Shown here: one piece after another, positions 1 to 12,450 of the stretch
Layout of the letters: each line of letters starts with the position of its first letter
Numbering within the stretch: the first letter of the stretch is position 1
DNA from: Evansella sp. AB-P1
GTDB lineage: Bacteria > Bacillota > Bacilli > Bacillales > Salisediminibacteriaceae
Assembly (NCBI RefSeq): GCF_029688925.1
Contig: NZ_JARUKY010000002.1
Span: 186,001-250,000, forward strand
Length of the DNA: 64,000 nucleotides
Direction of reading: 5' to 3'
The notes under the pieces: generated by a model
The model's input: the letters and a program-made list of their open reading frames with translations, nothing else
Told to the model about the DNA's origin: nothing
Databases searched by the model: none
Position numbers and translations under genes: made by a program

Positions 1-1
1 A

Positions 2-511
2 TATGTCGTTTCACCCTCAGGGTCTTGTACAACGATGCTGCATGAATATACAAAATTATTTGATGATGATCAATATTGGAAGGAAAAAGCAGTCAAACTT
101 GCAGAGAAATCATTTGAACTTACTCAATTCATTGTTGACGTATTAGAAGTAGAGGACGTAGGGGCAGAATTTAATGGTAATGTTACTTATCATACGTCAT
201 GTCACATGACTAGACTGTTAGGCGTAAAGGCAGCTCCTATTAAATTGTTACAAAATGTAAAAGGACTGAATTATACTGAGCTCCCTAATAAACAGCAATG
301 TTGCGGGTTTGGTGGGACTTTCTCAGTTAAAATGCTTCCTATTTCAGAACAAATGGTTGATGAAAAGGTTGATCATATTGAAAAAACAGAAGCGGAAGTA
401 TTAATTGGGGCGGACCTTGGATGTTTAATGAACATTGGTGGAAGAATTGAACGAAAAGGTAAACCGATAAAAGTAATGCATATAGCTGAGGTGCTGAATA
501 GTAAAGGATGA
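2..511 (+). CDS. lutA: Lactate utilization protein A, C-terminal part (cut by window edge)
   Basis: Iron-sulfur (CCG-domain) subunit of the LutABC complex that oxidises L-lactate to pyruvate. The frame is already open at base 2 and reads [15 protein letters not shown] before the first internal ATG, so the gene starts left of the window and about 169 residues are visible. The visible part holds one full cysteine-rich domain: a SCHMTR stretch followed by CCGFGG, the ligand pattern of CCG domains. The N-terminal CCG domain is outside the window. lutB follows 13 bp downstream in the same direction, so this is the first gene of a lutABC operon. The family identity is firm; enzyme activity is inferred. 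Confidence 0.93.
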   Translation, partial: YVVSPSGSCTTMLHEYTKLFDDDQYWKEKAVKLAEKSFELTQFIVDVLEVEDVGAEFNGNVTYHTSCHMTRLLGVKAAPIKLLQNVKGLNYTELPNKQQCCGFGGTFSVKMLPISEQMVDEKVDHIEKTEAEVLIGADLGCLMNIGGRIERKGKPIKVMHIAEVLNSKG

Positions 512-524
512 AAGAGGTGAGACT

Positions 525-1958
525 ATGGGAATTAAAATCGGTAATGATAAGTTTTTTAATCGAGTGGAAAAAGGAATTAACGATTCATTTATGCGCCAAG
601 CAGTAGTGGAAGCACAAGGAAGATTAGAAGGAAGAAAAACAGAAACGACAGAAGAATTAGGTAATTGGGAAGAATGGCGTGATTTGGCTGAAGAAATCCG
701 TCAGCATACATTAGAAAACTTAGACTACTACCTAGAGCAATTTGTGGAAAACGTTTCGAAACAAGGTGGACATGTCTTTTTCGCTGAAACTACTGATGAA
801 GCAAACGATTACATTAAATCAGTAGTACATGATAAAGATGCAAAAAAGATTATTAAATCCAAATCTATGGTTACAGAAGAAATAGGTATGAACGAAGCAC
901 TAGAATCAATTGGCTGTCAAGTTATAGAATCTGATTTAGGGGAATGGATATTACAGTTAGATGATCATGATCCCCCTTCCCATATTGTTGTTCCTGCCCT
1001 TCATAAAAATAAAGAACAAATTAGAGATACCTTTACAGAAAAGCGAAAATATACGAAATCGTCTGACCCAAATGAATTGGCTCAATTTGCTAGAGAGCAA
1101 TTAAGAGAAGATTTTCTAGAAGCGGAAGTTGGGATTACAGGGTGTAACTTCGCTGTTGCAGAATCAGGATCTATCTCTCTAGTAACGAATGAAGGGAATG
1201 CACGACTAGCAACAACATTACCAAAGACTCAAATAACAGTAATGGGTATGGAACGGATTGTTCCAACATGGAAGGAACTAGACATACTAGTTACTATGCT
1301 TTGTCGTAGTGCTGTTGGCCAAAAGTTAACTAGCTATATTACTGGTTTAACAGCAGCAAAAGAAGATGGAGATGTAGATGGACCAGAAGAATTCCATGTA
1401 GTCATTATTGATAATGGTCGTTCGAATATATTAGGAACAAAATTTCAATCAGCATTGCAATGTATTCGTTGTGCTGCATGTATTAATGTATGTCCTGTAT
1501 ATCGTCATGTAGGAGGGCATTCTTATGGATCCATTTATCCAGGTCCAATTGGTGCTGTACTTACTCCATTGCTAGAGGGCTATGATGACCATAAAGAGCT
1601 ACCATACGCTTCTACTTTATGTGCTGCTTGTACAGAAGCATGTCCAGTCAAGATTCCTTTGCATGAATTATTAGTGGAGCATAGAAAAACGATTGTTGAA
1701 AATGAAGGAAGATCAAGCTTTGCTGAAAAATTAGCCATGAAAGGCTTTGCTTATGGAATGAGTAACCCTACACTTTATCAAATGGGTTCAAAGGCAGCCC
1801 CATCTATGATTGGTCCTATAGCAAAAGGGGAAGAAGGAAAAGGAAAAGGTCCTGGTCCTGTGAAACTATGGACTGGTATTCGAGATTTACCGGAACAAAC
1901 AGGTGAGAGCTTTCGTAAATGGTTCGATAACCGGCATAGAGAAGGTGAAGATTCATGA
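525..1958 (+). CDS. lutB: Lactate utilization protein B (iron-sulfur LUD protein)
   Basis: Central subunit of the LutABC L-lactate oxidation complex, 477 residues, the usual family length. The N-terminal two thirds is the LUD domain, with [16 protein letters not shown] as its typical signature. It is followed by two 4Fe-4S motifs: [12 protein letters not shown] near residue 312 and CAACTEACP near residue 366. The ATG is preceded by a good Shine-Dalgarno site (GAAAGAGGTGAG). It lies between lutA and lutC; its stop codon overlaps the lutC start, which suggests translational coupling. The regulator LutR is not in the window. Confidence 0.96.
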   Translation: MGIKIGNDKFFNRVEKGINDSFMRQAVVEAQGRLEGRKTETTEELGNWEEWRDLAEEIRQHTLENLDYYLEQFVENVSKQGGHVFFAETTDEANDYIKSVVHDKDAKKIIKSKSMVTEEIGMNEALESIGCQVIESDLGEWILQLDDHDPPSHIVVPALHKNKEQIRDTFTEKRKYTKSSDPNELAQFAREQLREDFLEAEVGITGCNFAVAESGSISLVTNEGNARLATTLPKTQITVMGMERIVPTWKELDILVTMLCRSAVGQKLTSYITGLTAAKEDGDVDGPEEFHVVIIDNGRSNILGTKFQSALQCIRCAACINVCPVYRHVGGHSYGSIYPGPIGAVLTPLLEGYDDHKELPYASTLCAACTEACPVKIPLHELLVEHRKTIVENEGRSSFAEKLAMKGFAYGMSNPTLYQMGSKAAPSMIGPIAKGEEGKGKGPGPVKLWTGIRDLPEQTGESFRKWFDNRHREGEDS

Positions 1959-2680
1959 CAGAAAGAGGAATGATACAGAATAAAGATAGGTTCCTTAACA
2001 ATATAGCAAACAAGCTTGGACGTAAGAGGCAAATAGCTCCTGTTGAAATACCAAAATGGAGTAAATTACCTCAATATGAAGTGTTTAAAGATCATTCTCA
2101 AGACGAGTTAATGAATGAATTAGTTCAACACTGTAGTAAAATCCACACATCTGTTACTATTACGTCAAGAGATAGATTAAAAGAGACATTTCACGAAGAA
2201 ATAAAAAAATTAGGTGGTCAATCTATCGTTCACTGGAATGATGAGAGATTTGATCAGTTTGAGTTAACTGGTGCATTAAGGGAACAACAGAAGGAACAAG
2301 GTGTAGATGTACATGCTTGGAAGCCTGAATTAGGTAACTATAACATTAAAAAAGCAGAACAAGCCAATATAGGAATAACTTTTGCAGACATTGCATTAGC
2401 GGAATCTGGAACAGTTGTTTTACTTAGTGATTCAGGCAAAGGAAGATCCGTTAGTTTATTACCACGAAAATATTTAGCTGTCATTCCGAAAAGTATAATC
2501 GTAGCAAGAATGACCCAAGCTACAGAAAAAATACATGAGATAGCAGAAGAAAAGGGTAGAATGCCCTCATGTATTAACTTTATATCAGGTCCAAGTAATT
2601 CTGCAGACATTGAATTAAGACTGGTGGTTGGTGTACATGGACCAGTTGAAGCAACATATATCATAATTGAAGATGCATAA
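1955..2680 (+). CDS. lutC: Lactate utilization protein C (LUD domain)
   Basis: Third subunit of the lactate oxidation complex, 241 residues, consisting of a single LUD domain. The [16 protein letters not shown] and [12 protein letters not shown] segments match the conserved core of LutC proteins. It has no cysteine cluster, as expected for LutC. The start ATG overlaps the lutB TGA and has GAAGGTGAAG upstream; a second in-frame ATG five codons later is a less likely start. A strong intrinsic terminator follows directly, so the operon ends here. Confidence 0.95.
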   Translation: MTERGMIQNKDRFLNNIANKLGRKRQIAPVEIPKWSKLPQYEVFKDHSQDELMNELVQHCSKIHTSVTITSRDRLKETFHEEIKKLGGQSIVHWNDERFDQFELTGALREQQKEQGVDVHAWKPELGNYNIKKAEQANIGITFADIALAESGTVVLLSDSGKGRSVSLLPRKYLAVIPKSIIVARMTQATEKIHEIAEEKGRMPSCINFISGPSNSADIELRLVVGVHGPVEATYIIIEDA

Positions 2681-2688
2681 TGAATAGA

Positions 2689-2719
2689 AAAAACCCAACC
2701 ATACTTAGGTTGGGTTTTT
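2689..2719 (+). terminator. Intrinsic terminator of lutABC
   Basis: Eleven-base stem with arms AAAACCCAACC and GGTTGGGTTTT, a seven-base loop and a T run. It begins about 10 bp after the lutC stop codon. Confidence 0.9.
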
Positions 2720-2752
2720 ATATGTTTTTCATCAAGCTATTTGTCTAGGTTA

Positions 2753-3433
2753 CTATTTAGCAATCTTCTCTAAGTTTCCGTTTTTATCCATACGGAATGC
2801 AGGAGAGTGATGATCATCTGTTTCCTCATCCATTAGAGCCATTCTTCTAGCTCGATTCATAATTTGAATAATGGATTGATAGTCTTCTTCAATGACTTGA
2901 TGTTCTTCTTTCAATTTATTAAGTTGATTTTCAAGCTCATTTACCTTTAACTTTAATTCTTTATTTTCTAGTTTTAACGATTCATTTTCTTGCATTAATA
3001 GTGACTCTTTATGTCCTCTACCATTCATGCTCTGTAAAAATTGGATGACATCATTCATTGAAATCTCATTTTCTTTTACACCACTTAATACGTTACTATC
3101 TGATGATAGACTAGGTGGTGCCTGATATACTGGTTTCGTTGTTGTGGTAAAGCTCGTAGATGGTACTGTATAGCTTGAAGCTGGCTTTGCTTCTTGAGCA
3201 AGCTTTCGTTTTCTGTCTTTACGATGTTTTTTTGCTAGTTTGATGGCATCTTCATATTTATCTCTAACTACGGCATTCCATCGGAAACCACAAGCAGCAG
3301 ATGTTCTATTTAGAGCATCTCCCACTTCATCAAATGCTTGTAATTGGGTCCCGCCTTCACGAATATGGCGTAACACTGTTTCTGCTAATAGTAAGTCATC
3401 TTCTTCTGACCATGCATCTTGTCTAACTTTCAT
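2753..3433 (-). CDS. RsfA-family transcriptional regulator
   Basis: A 226-residue member of the RsfA/YlbO family of Bacillus sporulation-associated regulators. The N-terminal ~70 residues form a Myb/SANT-like DNA-binding domain ([18 protein letters not shown], then [13 protein letters not shown]). A low-complexity linker rich in Ser, Thr and Pro follows. A leucine-zipper-like coiled coil spans roughly residues 140-190, rich in Leu, Lys, Glu and Asn heptads. RsfA in B. subtilis modulates sigma-F and sigma-G dependent gene expression in the forespore; which paralogue this is cannot be decided from sequence alone. It stands alone between convergent lutC and rarA on the same strand. Confidence 0.85.
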   Translation of the reverse strand: MKVRQDAWSEEDDLLLAETVLRHIREGGTQLQAFDEVGDALNRTSAACGFRWNAVVRDKYEDAIKLAKKHRKDRKRKLAQEAKPASSYTVPSTSFTTTTKPVYQAPPSLSSDSNVLSGVKENEISMNDVIQFLQSMNGRGHKESLLMQENESLKLENKELKLKVNELENQLNKLKEEHQVIEEDYQSIIQIMNRARRMALMDEETDDHHSPAFRMDKNGNLEKIAK

Positions 3434-3623
3434 TTCTATTCAATCCTTTCTTTCATAGACTTTACCAAATGTTGTGTTTGTTACTATATTGGGCATCCAT
3501 GAAAGAAAATATACTAATTTATTAACAAAACTTGTAAGTTTTATCTTTTTTCAAGTAATAGATTTTATCAAGTCTATAAAAAAACTAACATATCTAACGA
3601 ATAAAGGAAGTATTTAGATGGAT

Positions 3624-4952
3624 TTATTCTCCTTTATTTTTTCTTTCTTCAAAATAGTCTAATCGTTTTTGTACTGTTTTCTCGTATCCATTTATGGATG
3701 GTTGATAAAATTGTTTTTTAATTAAATGGTCAGGTAAATATTGCTGTGGAACATAATGGAGTTCATAGTTATGAGGATATTTATACCCCTCACCGTGACC
3801 AAGCTTTGTGGCACCTTTATAGTGTGCATCCCTTAAATGAACGGGTACATCGCCTGTTTTTTCTAGCTCAACAGTTCTTAAAGCGGAATCTATACCAGAA
3901 ATAACAGCATTACTTTTTGGTGCAGTAGCTAAATATAATGCAGCCTCGGCTAAAGGAATTCTAGCTTCAGGCATACCTACAAAATCTACAGCATATGCTG
4001 CTGCTTGAGCTACAAGAAGGGCGTTTGGATCAGCAAGTCCAATATCCTCAGCTGCATGGACATAAATCCTTCTAGCAATAAAGCGTGGATCTTCTCCTGC
4101 ATATATCATTTTTGCTAGCCAATATAAGGTTGCATCTGGATCTGATCCTCTTATACTTTTAATAAATGCAGAAATAGTATCGTAGTGTTGATCACCAGAT
4201 TTATCGTATTGTAGTACTCGTTTTTGGATAGATGCTTCTGCTGTTTCTATATCAATATGTATCTCGCCGTCATTATTCGGATCAGTAGTTAATACAGCAA
4301 GCTCTAATGCATTTAAGGCAGTACGAGCATCACCATTGGACACATTTACAAGATGATCCATTGCTTCATTATCAATTCTAATTGCATATGCTCCAAAGCC
4401 ACGTTCTTGATCGGTTAAAGCAGCTTGAAGTACTTCATAGAGTTCTTCATTTGAAAGAGATTGAAGTCTAAATAAGCGAGATCGAGATAATAGGGCTGGA
4501 TTAACCTCGAACATTGGATTTTCAGTTGTTGCTCCAATTAAAATTACTGTCCCATCTTCTACAAATGGAAGTAATGCGTCTTGCTGTCCTTTGTTAAAGC
4601 GATGAATCTCATCAATAAATAAAACAGTTTTTTCTTCATCATATTTAAGGCGATCCTTTGCCCGTTGGACAACTTCTCTTACATCTTTTATTCCAGCTAT
4701 GACGGCATTTAATTGTTCAAAATGTGCGGACGTCGTATTAGCAATAACCTTTGCTAATGTGGTTTTTCCTGTTCCAGGAGGGCCGTAAAAAATCATAGGG
4801 GTAAGTTGATCGGCTTCAATAGCGCGTCTTAGTAGTGTCCCTTTACCGATTATATCCTTTTGTCCCATAACTTCATCGATTGTCCGTGGTCTCATTCTTG
4901 CTGCTAATGGTCCACCTGACACTTTTTTACGGGATTGCTCAAATAAATCCAA
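3624..4952 (-). CDS. rarA: Replication-associated recombination ATPase RarA (MgsA)
   Basis: AAA+ clamp-loader-like ATPase acting at stalled replication forks, 442 residues, normal length. Visible motifs are Walker A GPPGTGKTT near residues 57-65, Walker B FIDEIHRF, sensor 1 GATTENPMFEVNPALLSR, and the C-terminal tetramerisation region with PEARIPLAEAALYLA and GYKYPHN. The ATG follows a strong GAAGGGAGG site. In B. subtilis the gene (yrvN) also lies next to cymR, so the neighbourhood is conserved, although the strand differs from cymR here. Confidence 0.96.
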   Translation of the reverse strand: MDLFEQSRKKVSGGPLAARMRPRTIDEVMGQKDIIGKGTLLRRAIEADQLTPMIFYGPPGTGKTTLAKVIANTTSAHFEQLNAVIAGIKDVREVVQRAKDRLKYDEEKTVLFIDEIHRFNKGQQDALLPFVEDGTVILIGATTENPMFEVNPALLSRSRLFRLQSLSNEELYEVLQAALTDQERGFGAYAIRIDNEAMDHLVNVSNGDARTALNALELAVLTTDPNNDGEIHIDIETAEASIQKRVLQYDKSGDQHYDTISAFIKSIRGSDPDATLYWLAKMIYAGEDPRFIARRIYVHAAEDIGLADPNALLVAQAAAYAVDFVGMPEARIPLAEAALYLATAPKSNAVISGIDSALRTVELEKTGDVPVHLRDAHYKGATKLGHGEGYKYPHNYELHYVPQQYLPDHLIKKQFYQPSINGYEKTVQKRLDYFEERKNKGE

Positions 4953-5112
4953 TGTGATTTCCTCCCTTCAATAGTATTCATAATAAGGTAGCTAAAGTTA
5001 AGGAAATAATGCTTATATATACTAGAAATGATCTTAACACTGATACAAAGAAATAGCCATATGTATGCTATAATGGTTATAATTAGAGAATAGAAATAAA
5101 AAAAAGAATAAA

Positions 5113-5784
5113 ATGATGGTCATTGGGGATGAGAAATTGAAAGTGAAGAATAATGATCAGGCATGGATATTCCGGTGGAGTGTTTTTCTTATTGGATTAA
5201 TTATTATGAGCTTTGGTATTGCTCTAATTATTCGTGCTGATTTAGGAAGTGCACCTTGGGATGTTTTGCATATTGGTTTAACAGAGCAGGTAGGATTAAC
5301 AGTTGGTACTTGGACCATCATTATGGGGTTTTTACTTTTAGTTGTAGCCACATGTATTTCAAAGGAAATACCTAAGCTTGGAGCCTTTTTAAACATGCTC
5401 TTTGTAGGTCTTTTTGTCGACCTTTTTTTGTTTATTATACATACGCCTGACGTGTTGTTTCTAAAAGGCTTTTATTTAGTAGTAGGTATTCTTATAATGG
5501 GACTTGGGATAGGAATATATATTTCACCTAAATGTGGTGTAGGACCAAGGGATAGCTTAATGTTAGCTGTTTCCCAGAAAACAGGTTTTACTGTGGCACA
5601 AGTAAGAATTACAATGGAACTTATTGTCTTGGGAGCAGGTTGGTTATTAGGTGGTCCTGTGTTTGTAGGAACGATACTATTTAGCGTCACGATAGGACAT
5701 GTTACAGGGGTTTCCTTAGTATGGTGTCAAATTTGGATCGATCGACGAATGGAAAGAGGGATTAAAGTTGAAAATATCCACTAA
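5113..5784 (+). CDS. YczE/YyaS/YitT-family integral membrane protein
   Basis: A 223-residue membrane protein of the YczE/YyaS family with five to six predicted transmembrane stretches. The family hallmark segments are GIALIIRADLGSAPWDVL near residues 35-52 and SPKCGVGPRDSLMLA in the second half. The function of the family is poorly defined; B. subtilis YczE has been linked to surfactin production, and some relatives are suspected transporters. The ATG at 5113 has little upstream ribosome-binding signal; a TTG at 5137 with GGGGATGAG in front is a possible real start. Its end overlaps the start of cymR by 17 bp, so the two are probably co-transcribed. Confidence 0.8.
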   Translation: MMVIGDEKLKVKNNDQAWIFRWSVFLIGLIIMSFGIALIIRADLGSAPWDVLHIGLTEQVGLTVGTWTIIMGFLLLVVATCISKEIPKLGAFLNMLFVGLFVDLFLFIIHTPDVLFLKGFYLVVGILIMGLGIGIYISPKCGVGPRDSLMLAVSQKTGFTVAQVRITMELIVLGAGWLLGGPVFVGTILFSVTIGHVTGVSLVWCQIWIDRRMERGIKVENIH

Positions 5785-6187
5785 AGGTAGATACGGTTTA
5801 ACAATTATGATGGCATTAGCAAAAAAGTATGGTGAAGGTCCTATTTCATTAAAATCTATTGCAAAGGATCACGACCTTTCTGAGCATTACTTAGAGCAAT
5901 TGATTGCCCCTTTAAGAAACGCAACCTTGGTAAAAAGCGTTCGAGGAGCTTATGGCGGTTATATGCTTTCAAAAGCACCAGAAGAGATTACTGCAGGAGA
6001 TATTATAAGAGTTTTAGAAGGACCTATAAGTCCCGTTGAGGTTGTGGATGATGAGGAGCCAGCTAAACGTGATTTATGGATCAAAATTCGAGATGCAGTA
6101 AAAGATGTACTTGATAACACCACATTGGCAGACTTAGCTAATTATGAAGATAAAGGTGATCAAGAGTATTTCATGTTTTATATTTAA
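5768..6187 (+). CDS. cymR: Cysteine metabolism repressor CymR
   Basis: Rrf2-family repressor, 139 residues, nearly identical in layout to B. subtilis CymR. It begins KISTKGRYGLTIMMALAKK, contains the winged-helix segment with LSEHYLEQLI and RGAYGGYML, and ends EYFMFYI. It lacks the three iron-sulfur cysteines of IscR-type Rrf2 proteins, as CymR does. CymR binds DNA together with CysK and represses cystine uptake and cysteine synthesis when cysteine is plentiful. The start codon is TTG, preceded by GAAAGAGGGA, inside the end of the upstream membrane-protein gene. The desulfurase and mnmA genes follow, matching the B. subtilis order. Confidence 0.96.
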   Translation: MKISTKGRYGLTIMMALAKKYGEGPISLKSIAKDHDLSEHYLEQLIAPLRNATLVKSVRGAYGGYMLSKAPEEITAGDIIRVLEGPISPVEVVDDEEPAKRDLWIKIRDAVKDVLDNTTLADLANYEDKGDQEYFMFYI

Positions 6188-6216
6188 ATAGCTTTCTTTG
6201 TATAGAATGACGTATG

Positions 6217-6257
6217 AAGTGGGGAAAAGTGAAATTCAGCTTCCTCACTTTTCTTTT
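6217..6257 (+). terminator. Intrinsic terminator after cymR
   Basis: Arms AAGTGGGGAA and TTCCTCACTT (one G-T pair) around a 14-base loop, followed by TTCTTTT. It separates cymR from the desulfurase gene. Confidence 0.75.
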
Positions 6258-6378
6258 CGTCAAAAAATGGGTATTCTTATATGAAGAGCAATCAACAAAA
6301 AGACAATAACACTGAATAGATGTTAATTAAAATTGCTTTCGGTTATACCGAAGTTTTTCAATAAAGGTTGTGAAATGA

Positions 6379-8641
<2,263 letters not shown>

Positions 8642-8650
8642 AAATAAATC

Positions 8651-8680
8651 AAGAAGCTCGGCAAATGCCGGGCTTCCTTT
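8651..8680 (+). terminator. Hairpin after mnmA
   Basis: Arms GAAGCTCGGC and GCCGGGCTTC (one mismatch pair that can form T-G) with loop AAAT, then CTTT. This is a likely terminator or attenuator between mnmA and yrrB. Confidence 0.7.
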
Positions 8681-8707
8681 CAAGTCGAGACTAGGATGTG
8701 AAATGCA

Positions 8708-9373
8708 ATGGATAAGAATCAATTAGCTGTCAGAAAAATGAAAGAAGGTAATATTGAAGAAGCAGCAAAGCTTTTGAATGAAGTGATTGAAGAAAGTCCA
8801 GAGGATCCAATTGGGTACGTTAATTTCGGAAACTTACTATCTACAATTAACGAAGAAGAAAGAGCTTTGATCTTTTTTAACAAAGGTCTTGAACTAGACC
8901 CAACATTAGGAACAGCTTATTATGGTAAAGGAAACGTCTTTTATAATCAGGAAAAATTTATGGATGCTATTAATGAATACCAAGAATCATTAAATAATGG
9001 GTTAAAAGAAGCAGATGTATATTATATGTTAGGGATGAGTTTTTATTTATTAGGAGATTTCTATCGTGCTCTTCCAGGTTTACAAAGAGCCTCGGAAATG
9101 AACCCTGAAGATGTAGATGCCAAATTTCATTATGGGTTATCGTTAGCACAACTAGAACAAATTGATAATGCAATAGAAGTGTTTGAAGATATAATAAAAC
9201 AAGATGAAAACCATGCAGACAGCTATTTTAACTTAGGTGTTGCCTATACGTATAAAGAAGACTTAAAAAAAGCATTACATATGTTTAACCGTTCACTAGA
9301 GATACAACCTGAGCACACCTTAAGCGCAAATGGAAAAAGACAAGTGGAAGCTCTATTAGAAAATGGGGAATAA
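8708..9373 (+). CDS. yrrB: Tetratricopeptide-repeat protein YrrB
   Basis: A 221-residue soluble protein made almost wholly of about six TPR units. Repeats such as YVNFGNLLSTINEEERAL, AYYGKGNVFYNQEKF and SYFNLGVAYTYKEDL each carry the alternating small/large residue pattern of TPR helix pairs. TPRs are protein-interaction scaffolds; the partner is unknown. It lies between mnmA and recD2 in the B. subtilis order. No signal peptide is visible. Confidence 0.9.
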   Translation: MDKNQLAVRKMKEGNIEEAAKLLNEVIEESPEDPIGYVNFGNLLSTINEEERALIFFNKGLELDPTLGTAYYGKGNVFYNQEKFMDAINEYQESLNNGLKEADVYYMLGMSFYLLGDFYRALPGLQRASEMNPEDVDAKFHYGLSLAQLEQIDNAIEVFEDIIKQDENHADSYFNLGVAYTYKEDLKKALHMFNRSLEIQPEHTLSANGKRQVEALLENGE

Positions 9374-9391
9374 GAAAGTAGGTTCCATGTC

Positions 9392-11713
9392 ATGAACGAG
9401 ATAGAAAAGCAAGCACAAGAGCAGGAGAAAAATTATATAAAGGGAGATCTCATTCATCTCATTTACCATAGCGAAGAATCCCTTTATACTGTTGCCAAAA
9501 TTAAAGTGTTTGAAACAAATCATCCCATGGATGAAAAAGAAGCTACGATTGTGGGGACTTTACCCCTTCTTGAAAGAGACGTTAGCTATCTTTTTCATGG
9601 ACATTTTACAGATCATCCACGATTTGGTCGGCAATATAAAGTAGAGCAATTTCAGAAAATTATGCCTGAAACAGAACAAGGAATTATTTTATATTTATCG
9701 AGTGATCGTTTCCCAGGGATTGGTCGGAAAACAGCAGAAAAAATAGTAGATGAGTTAGGGAAAAATGCTGTCTCTATTATTATTGAGGATAGAAGTGCAT
9801 TAGAACGAATTCCTAATTTAAAACCAAAGAAAGCGGAGGAAATTTATCAAACACTTATGGCTGACCAAGGCATTGAACAGGTCTTGATGAAGCTCTACGA
9901 ATTCGGCTTTGGGTTACAATTAGCGATGAAGGTGTATCAAGAATATAAAATAGAAGCCCTTGAAATAATCGAAACAAATCCATATCAGATGATTGAAGAT
10001 GTAGAAGGGATCGGTTTTGGAAAAGCAGATTTAATTGGTAGGAAGCAGGGGATTACAGGTAATCATCCAGATCGAATTAAAGCGGCAATACTCTTTACAC
10101 TAAATGAAAACTGTCTGAATGAAGGCCATGTTTATTTAAAGAATGAAATGGTAGTTACGAATGCAAAATCCTTACTAGAAAAAGAAGGTGGTGAAGAAAT
10201 TTCGCCACTAGAAATTGCCGAACAAGTAATAGCGCTAGGTGAAGAACAGAAAGTAATGATTGAAGAAGATAAAATGTATTTAAAGACGCTTTATTTTGCC
10301 GAACAAGGTATTGTCAGTAATTTGAAGCGGCTTATTAAAGATCATTCAGAATTAAATGAATTTCCTGATTCGGAATTCTATAAAGCTTTAGGAGAAGTGG
10401 AGGAGTCGTTAGGTATTCAGTATGCTCCATCCCAGCAAGCTGCAATTAAACAAGCTATACATTCTCAAGTGACAATATTAACAGGTGGTCCTGGTACAGG
10501 GAAAACGACCGTTATTAAAGGTCTTGTGGAGGTATTTGGTAAATTAAAAGGCTTATCAGTAAGTCCAGATGATTATGATAAAAAACAAACCTTTCCTATA
10601 TTAATGGCAGCACCTACAGGTAGAGCAGCAAAGCGTATGACGGAATCTACGGGCCTTCCAGCATCAACAATCCATCGTCTTCTCGGATATAAAGGGAACG
10701 AGGATTATTTAGAGAAAGATGAACATGACCCGTTAGAGGGAGAGCTAATTATACTAGATGAAATGTCAATGGTGGATACGTGGTTAGCTAATCAGCTATT
10801 TAAAGCAATCCCTCCTACTATGCAAGTAATTCTAGTTGGAGATGAAGATCAACTACCGTCTGTTGGACCAGGACAAGTGTTGTCTGACCTATTAGAGACG
10901 AACATTGTACCCTCCGTAAAGCTAACTGATATATATCGTCAGTCGGAGGATTCCAAAATAATTGAGTTTTCACACCAAGTAAAGGATGGCAATATTCCAC
11001 AAACAATAGATGATAAAAGTAAAGATTTACGCTTTTTCCCTTGTGCTCAGCATCAAGTCCCCGATGTAGTGAAACAGATTTGTGAAAAAGCTGTCGGAAG
11101 AGGCTATACTGCGAAAGATATACAAGTATTAGCGCCTATGTATAGAGGAGAAGCAGGCGTTGAAAACTTAAATAATTTACTACAATTACTTTTTAATCCA
11201 CCTTCCGATCAAAGAAGAGAAGTTGCTTTTGGAGAGAATATATACCGTGTGGGAGATATGGTTTTGCAATTAGTAAATAACCCCGAGGATAATGTTTATA
11301 ATGGAGACCGTGGTGAAATTGTAGCAATTTTTACAGAAAAAGAGAATGAAGATAGAGAATTAAAGATCATTATTTCTTTTGATGGAAATGAAGTGACGTA
11401 TACAAAGCCGGACTTGTCTCAAATTACACATGCCTATTGTTGTTCGATTCATAAGTCACAAGGAAGTGAATATCCCATTGTAGTTATGCCTGTGGTCAAA
11501 GGATATTATCGGATGCTACGGAAAAAACTTATTTATACAGGAATTACCCGTGCAAAAAACTTTCTTCTTATGTGTGGAGACCGCAGTGCTCTTGACTATG
11601 CAATAAAGAATGATCAAGATTTAAAAAGAAATACAACATTAGCAACAAAACTAAAGGAACAATTAATGGAAAAGGACTACCAGCATGAAAATAAAGGTGT
11701 TTCCAAAGACTAA
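9392..11713 (+). CDS. recD2: ATP-dependent DNA helicase RecD2
   Basis: Superfamily 1B 5'-3' helicase of the RecD2 group, found in bacteria that use AddAB rather than RecBCD. It is 773 residues long. The N-terminal RecD2-specific extension contains helix-hairpin-helix-like segments (FPGIGRKTAEKIV and VEGIGFGKADLIG). The helicase core starts with Walker A GGPGTGKTT near residue 365, has DEMSMVD as Walker B, and ends with the motif VI region YTGITRAKNF. It acts in replication-fork integrity and recombination control. It is placed 18 bp after yrrB, in the same operon. Confidence 0.95.
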   Translation: MNEIEKQAQEQEKNYIKGDLIHLIYHSEESLYTVAKIKVFETNHPMDEKEATIVGTLPLLERDVSYLFHGHFTDHPRFGRQYKVEQFQKIMPETEQGIILYLSSDRFPGIGRKTAEKIVDELGKNAVSIIIEDRSALERIPNLKPKKAEEIYQTLMADQGIEQVLMKLYEFGFGLQLAMKVYQEYKIEALEIIETNPYQMIEDVEGIGFGKADLIGRKQGITGNHPDRIKAAILFTLNENCLNEGHVYLKNEMVVTNAKSLLEKEGGEEISPLEIAEQVIALGEEQKVMIEEDKMYLKTLYFAEQGIVSNLKRLIKDHSELNEFPDSEFYKALGEVEESLGIQYAPSQQAAIKQAIHSQVTILTGGPGTGKTTVIKGLVEVFGKLKGLSVSPDDYDKKQTFPILMAAPTGRAAKRMTESTGLPASTIHRLLGYKGNEDYLEKDEHDPLEGELIILDEMSMVDTWLANQLFKAIPPTMQVILVGDEDQLPSVGPGQVLSDLLETNIVPSVKLTDIYRQSEDSKIIEFSHQVKDGNIPQTIDDKSKDLRFFPCAQHQVPDVVKQICEKAVGRGYTAKDIQVLAPMYRGEAGVENLNNLLQLLFNPPSDQRREVAFGENIYRVGDMVLQLVNNPEDNVYNGDRGEIVAIFTEKENEDRELKIIISFDGNEVTYTKPDLSQITHAYCCSIHKSQGSEYPIVVMPVVKGYYRMLRKKLIYTGITRAKNFLLMCGDRSALDYAIKNDQDLKRNTTLATKLKEQLMEKDYQHENKGVSKD

Positions 11714-11738
11714 GAATGTTCGAAAGGAGGAGAGATCC

Positions 11739-12218
11739 TTGCGGACATTTCAAAAGGTCAAGGGAACACCTATTTTTTTTAAGGATAAAGGGAAGTTCAT
11801 TGGTAAAATATCTGATCTAGTTTTATCTGCCAATAAAGATACAGTAAATGGCTACTGGGTCCAGACTAGCCAATGGTGGTCTAAGAAGCATTTTCTTCCT
11901 ATAGAGGACATCGTTCATATTGACGGAGAAGGGATGTACGTAAGTAAGAAAACCAAATTAAAGCCTATGTCTAAGAAATCGGAAATACGTCTATGTGATG
12001 GTAAAGATCACATTTTAGGGAAAGCCTTAAGAGACAAACATGGGTTAATGGTTGGATTAATTGAGGACGTATATTTTCTTCCAGATTCGGGGAAAATTGT
12101 AGGGTATGAACTAACGGAAGGATTATTCTCCGATCTTAAAAGGGGAATTTTAGTTGTAAAACCAAAGGTACCATTTATTAATCAAAATAATTCTTTCGTT
12201 GAAGTATCGGATTTATGA
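11739..12218 (+). CDS. yrrD: PRC-barrel domain protein YrrD
   Basis: A small protein of 159 residues with two PRC-barrel-like halves: GTPIFFKDKGKFIGKISDLVL near the N-terminus and GLMVGLIEDVYFL in the middle. PRC barrels are small beta-barrels found in the photoreaction-centre H subunit and in RimM; no function is established for YrrD. The longest frame opens at 11685 inside recD2, but a TTG at 11739 is preceded by an excellent AAAGGAGGAGA site and gives the expected N-terminus, so I chose that start. The next gene begins 22 bp after the stop. Confidence 0.85.
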   Translation: MRTFQKVKGTPIFFKDKGKFIGKISDLVLSANKDTVNGYWVQTSQWWSKKHFLPIEDIVHIDGEGMYVSKKTKLKPMSKKSEIRLCDGKDHILGKALRDKHGLMVGLIEDVYFLPDSGKIVGYELTEGLFSDLKRGILVVKPKVPFINQNNSFVEVSDL

Positions 12219-12240
12219 GGAACTGGAGGGGGAAACCGTC

Positions 12241-12432
12241 ATGCGATGTCCTAATTGTAAAGGGAAAGACATTGGAAAGATAGGAACCAATCAATATTAC
12301 TGCTGGAATTGCTTTATTGAACTTTCTATTGCTGATGGTCGCTTTTGTCTTCATCAAGTGGAAGTAGATGGATCGTTAAGCTCACTTGATGATTTATTTG
12401 AGGAGAAAGAACGACAAATAGAAATGGAATAA
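12241..12432 (+). CDS. yrzR: Small zinc-ribbon-like protein (YrzR-type)
   Basis: A 63-residue protein beginning MRCPNCKGKDIGKIG and continuing YYCWNCF. The two CxxC pairs form a probable zinc ribbon. The C-terminal half is acidic. It corresponds by position (between yrrD and yrrI) and pattern to B. subtilis YrzR, as I remember it; the function is unknown. The start was set at the ATG with GGAGGGGGA about eight bases upstream, rather than the earlier frame opening inside yrrD. Confidence 0.75.
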   Translation: MRCPNCKGKDIGKIGTNQYYCWNCFIELSIADGRFCLHQVEVDGSLSSLDDLFEEKERQIEME

Positions 12433-12450
12433 TGATTGGTGGTGAAGAAG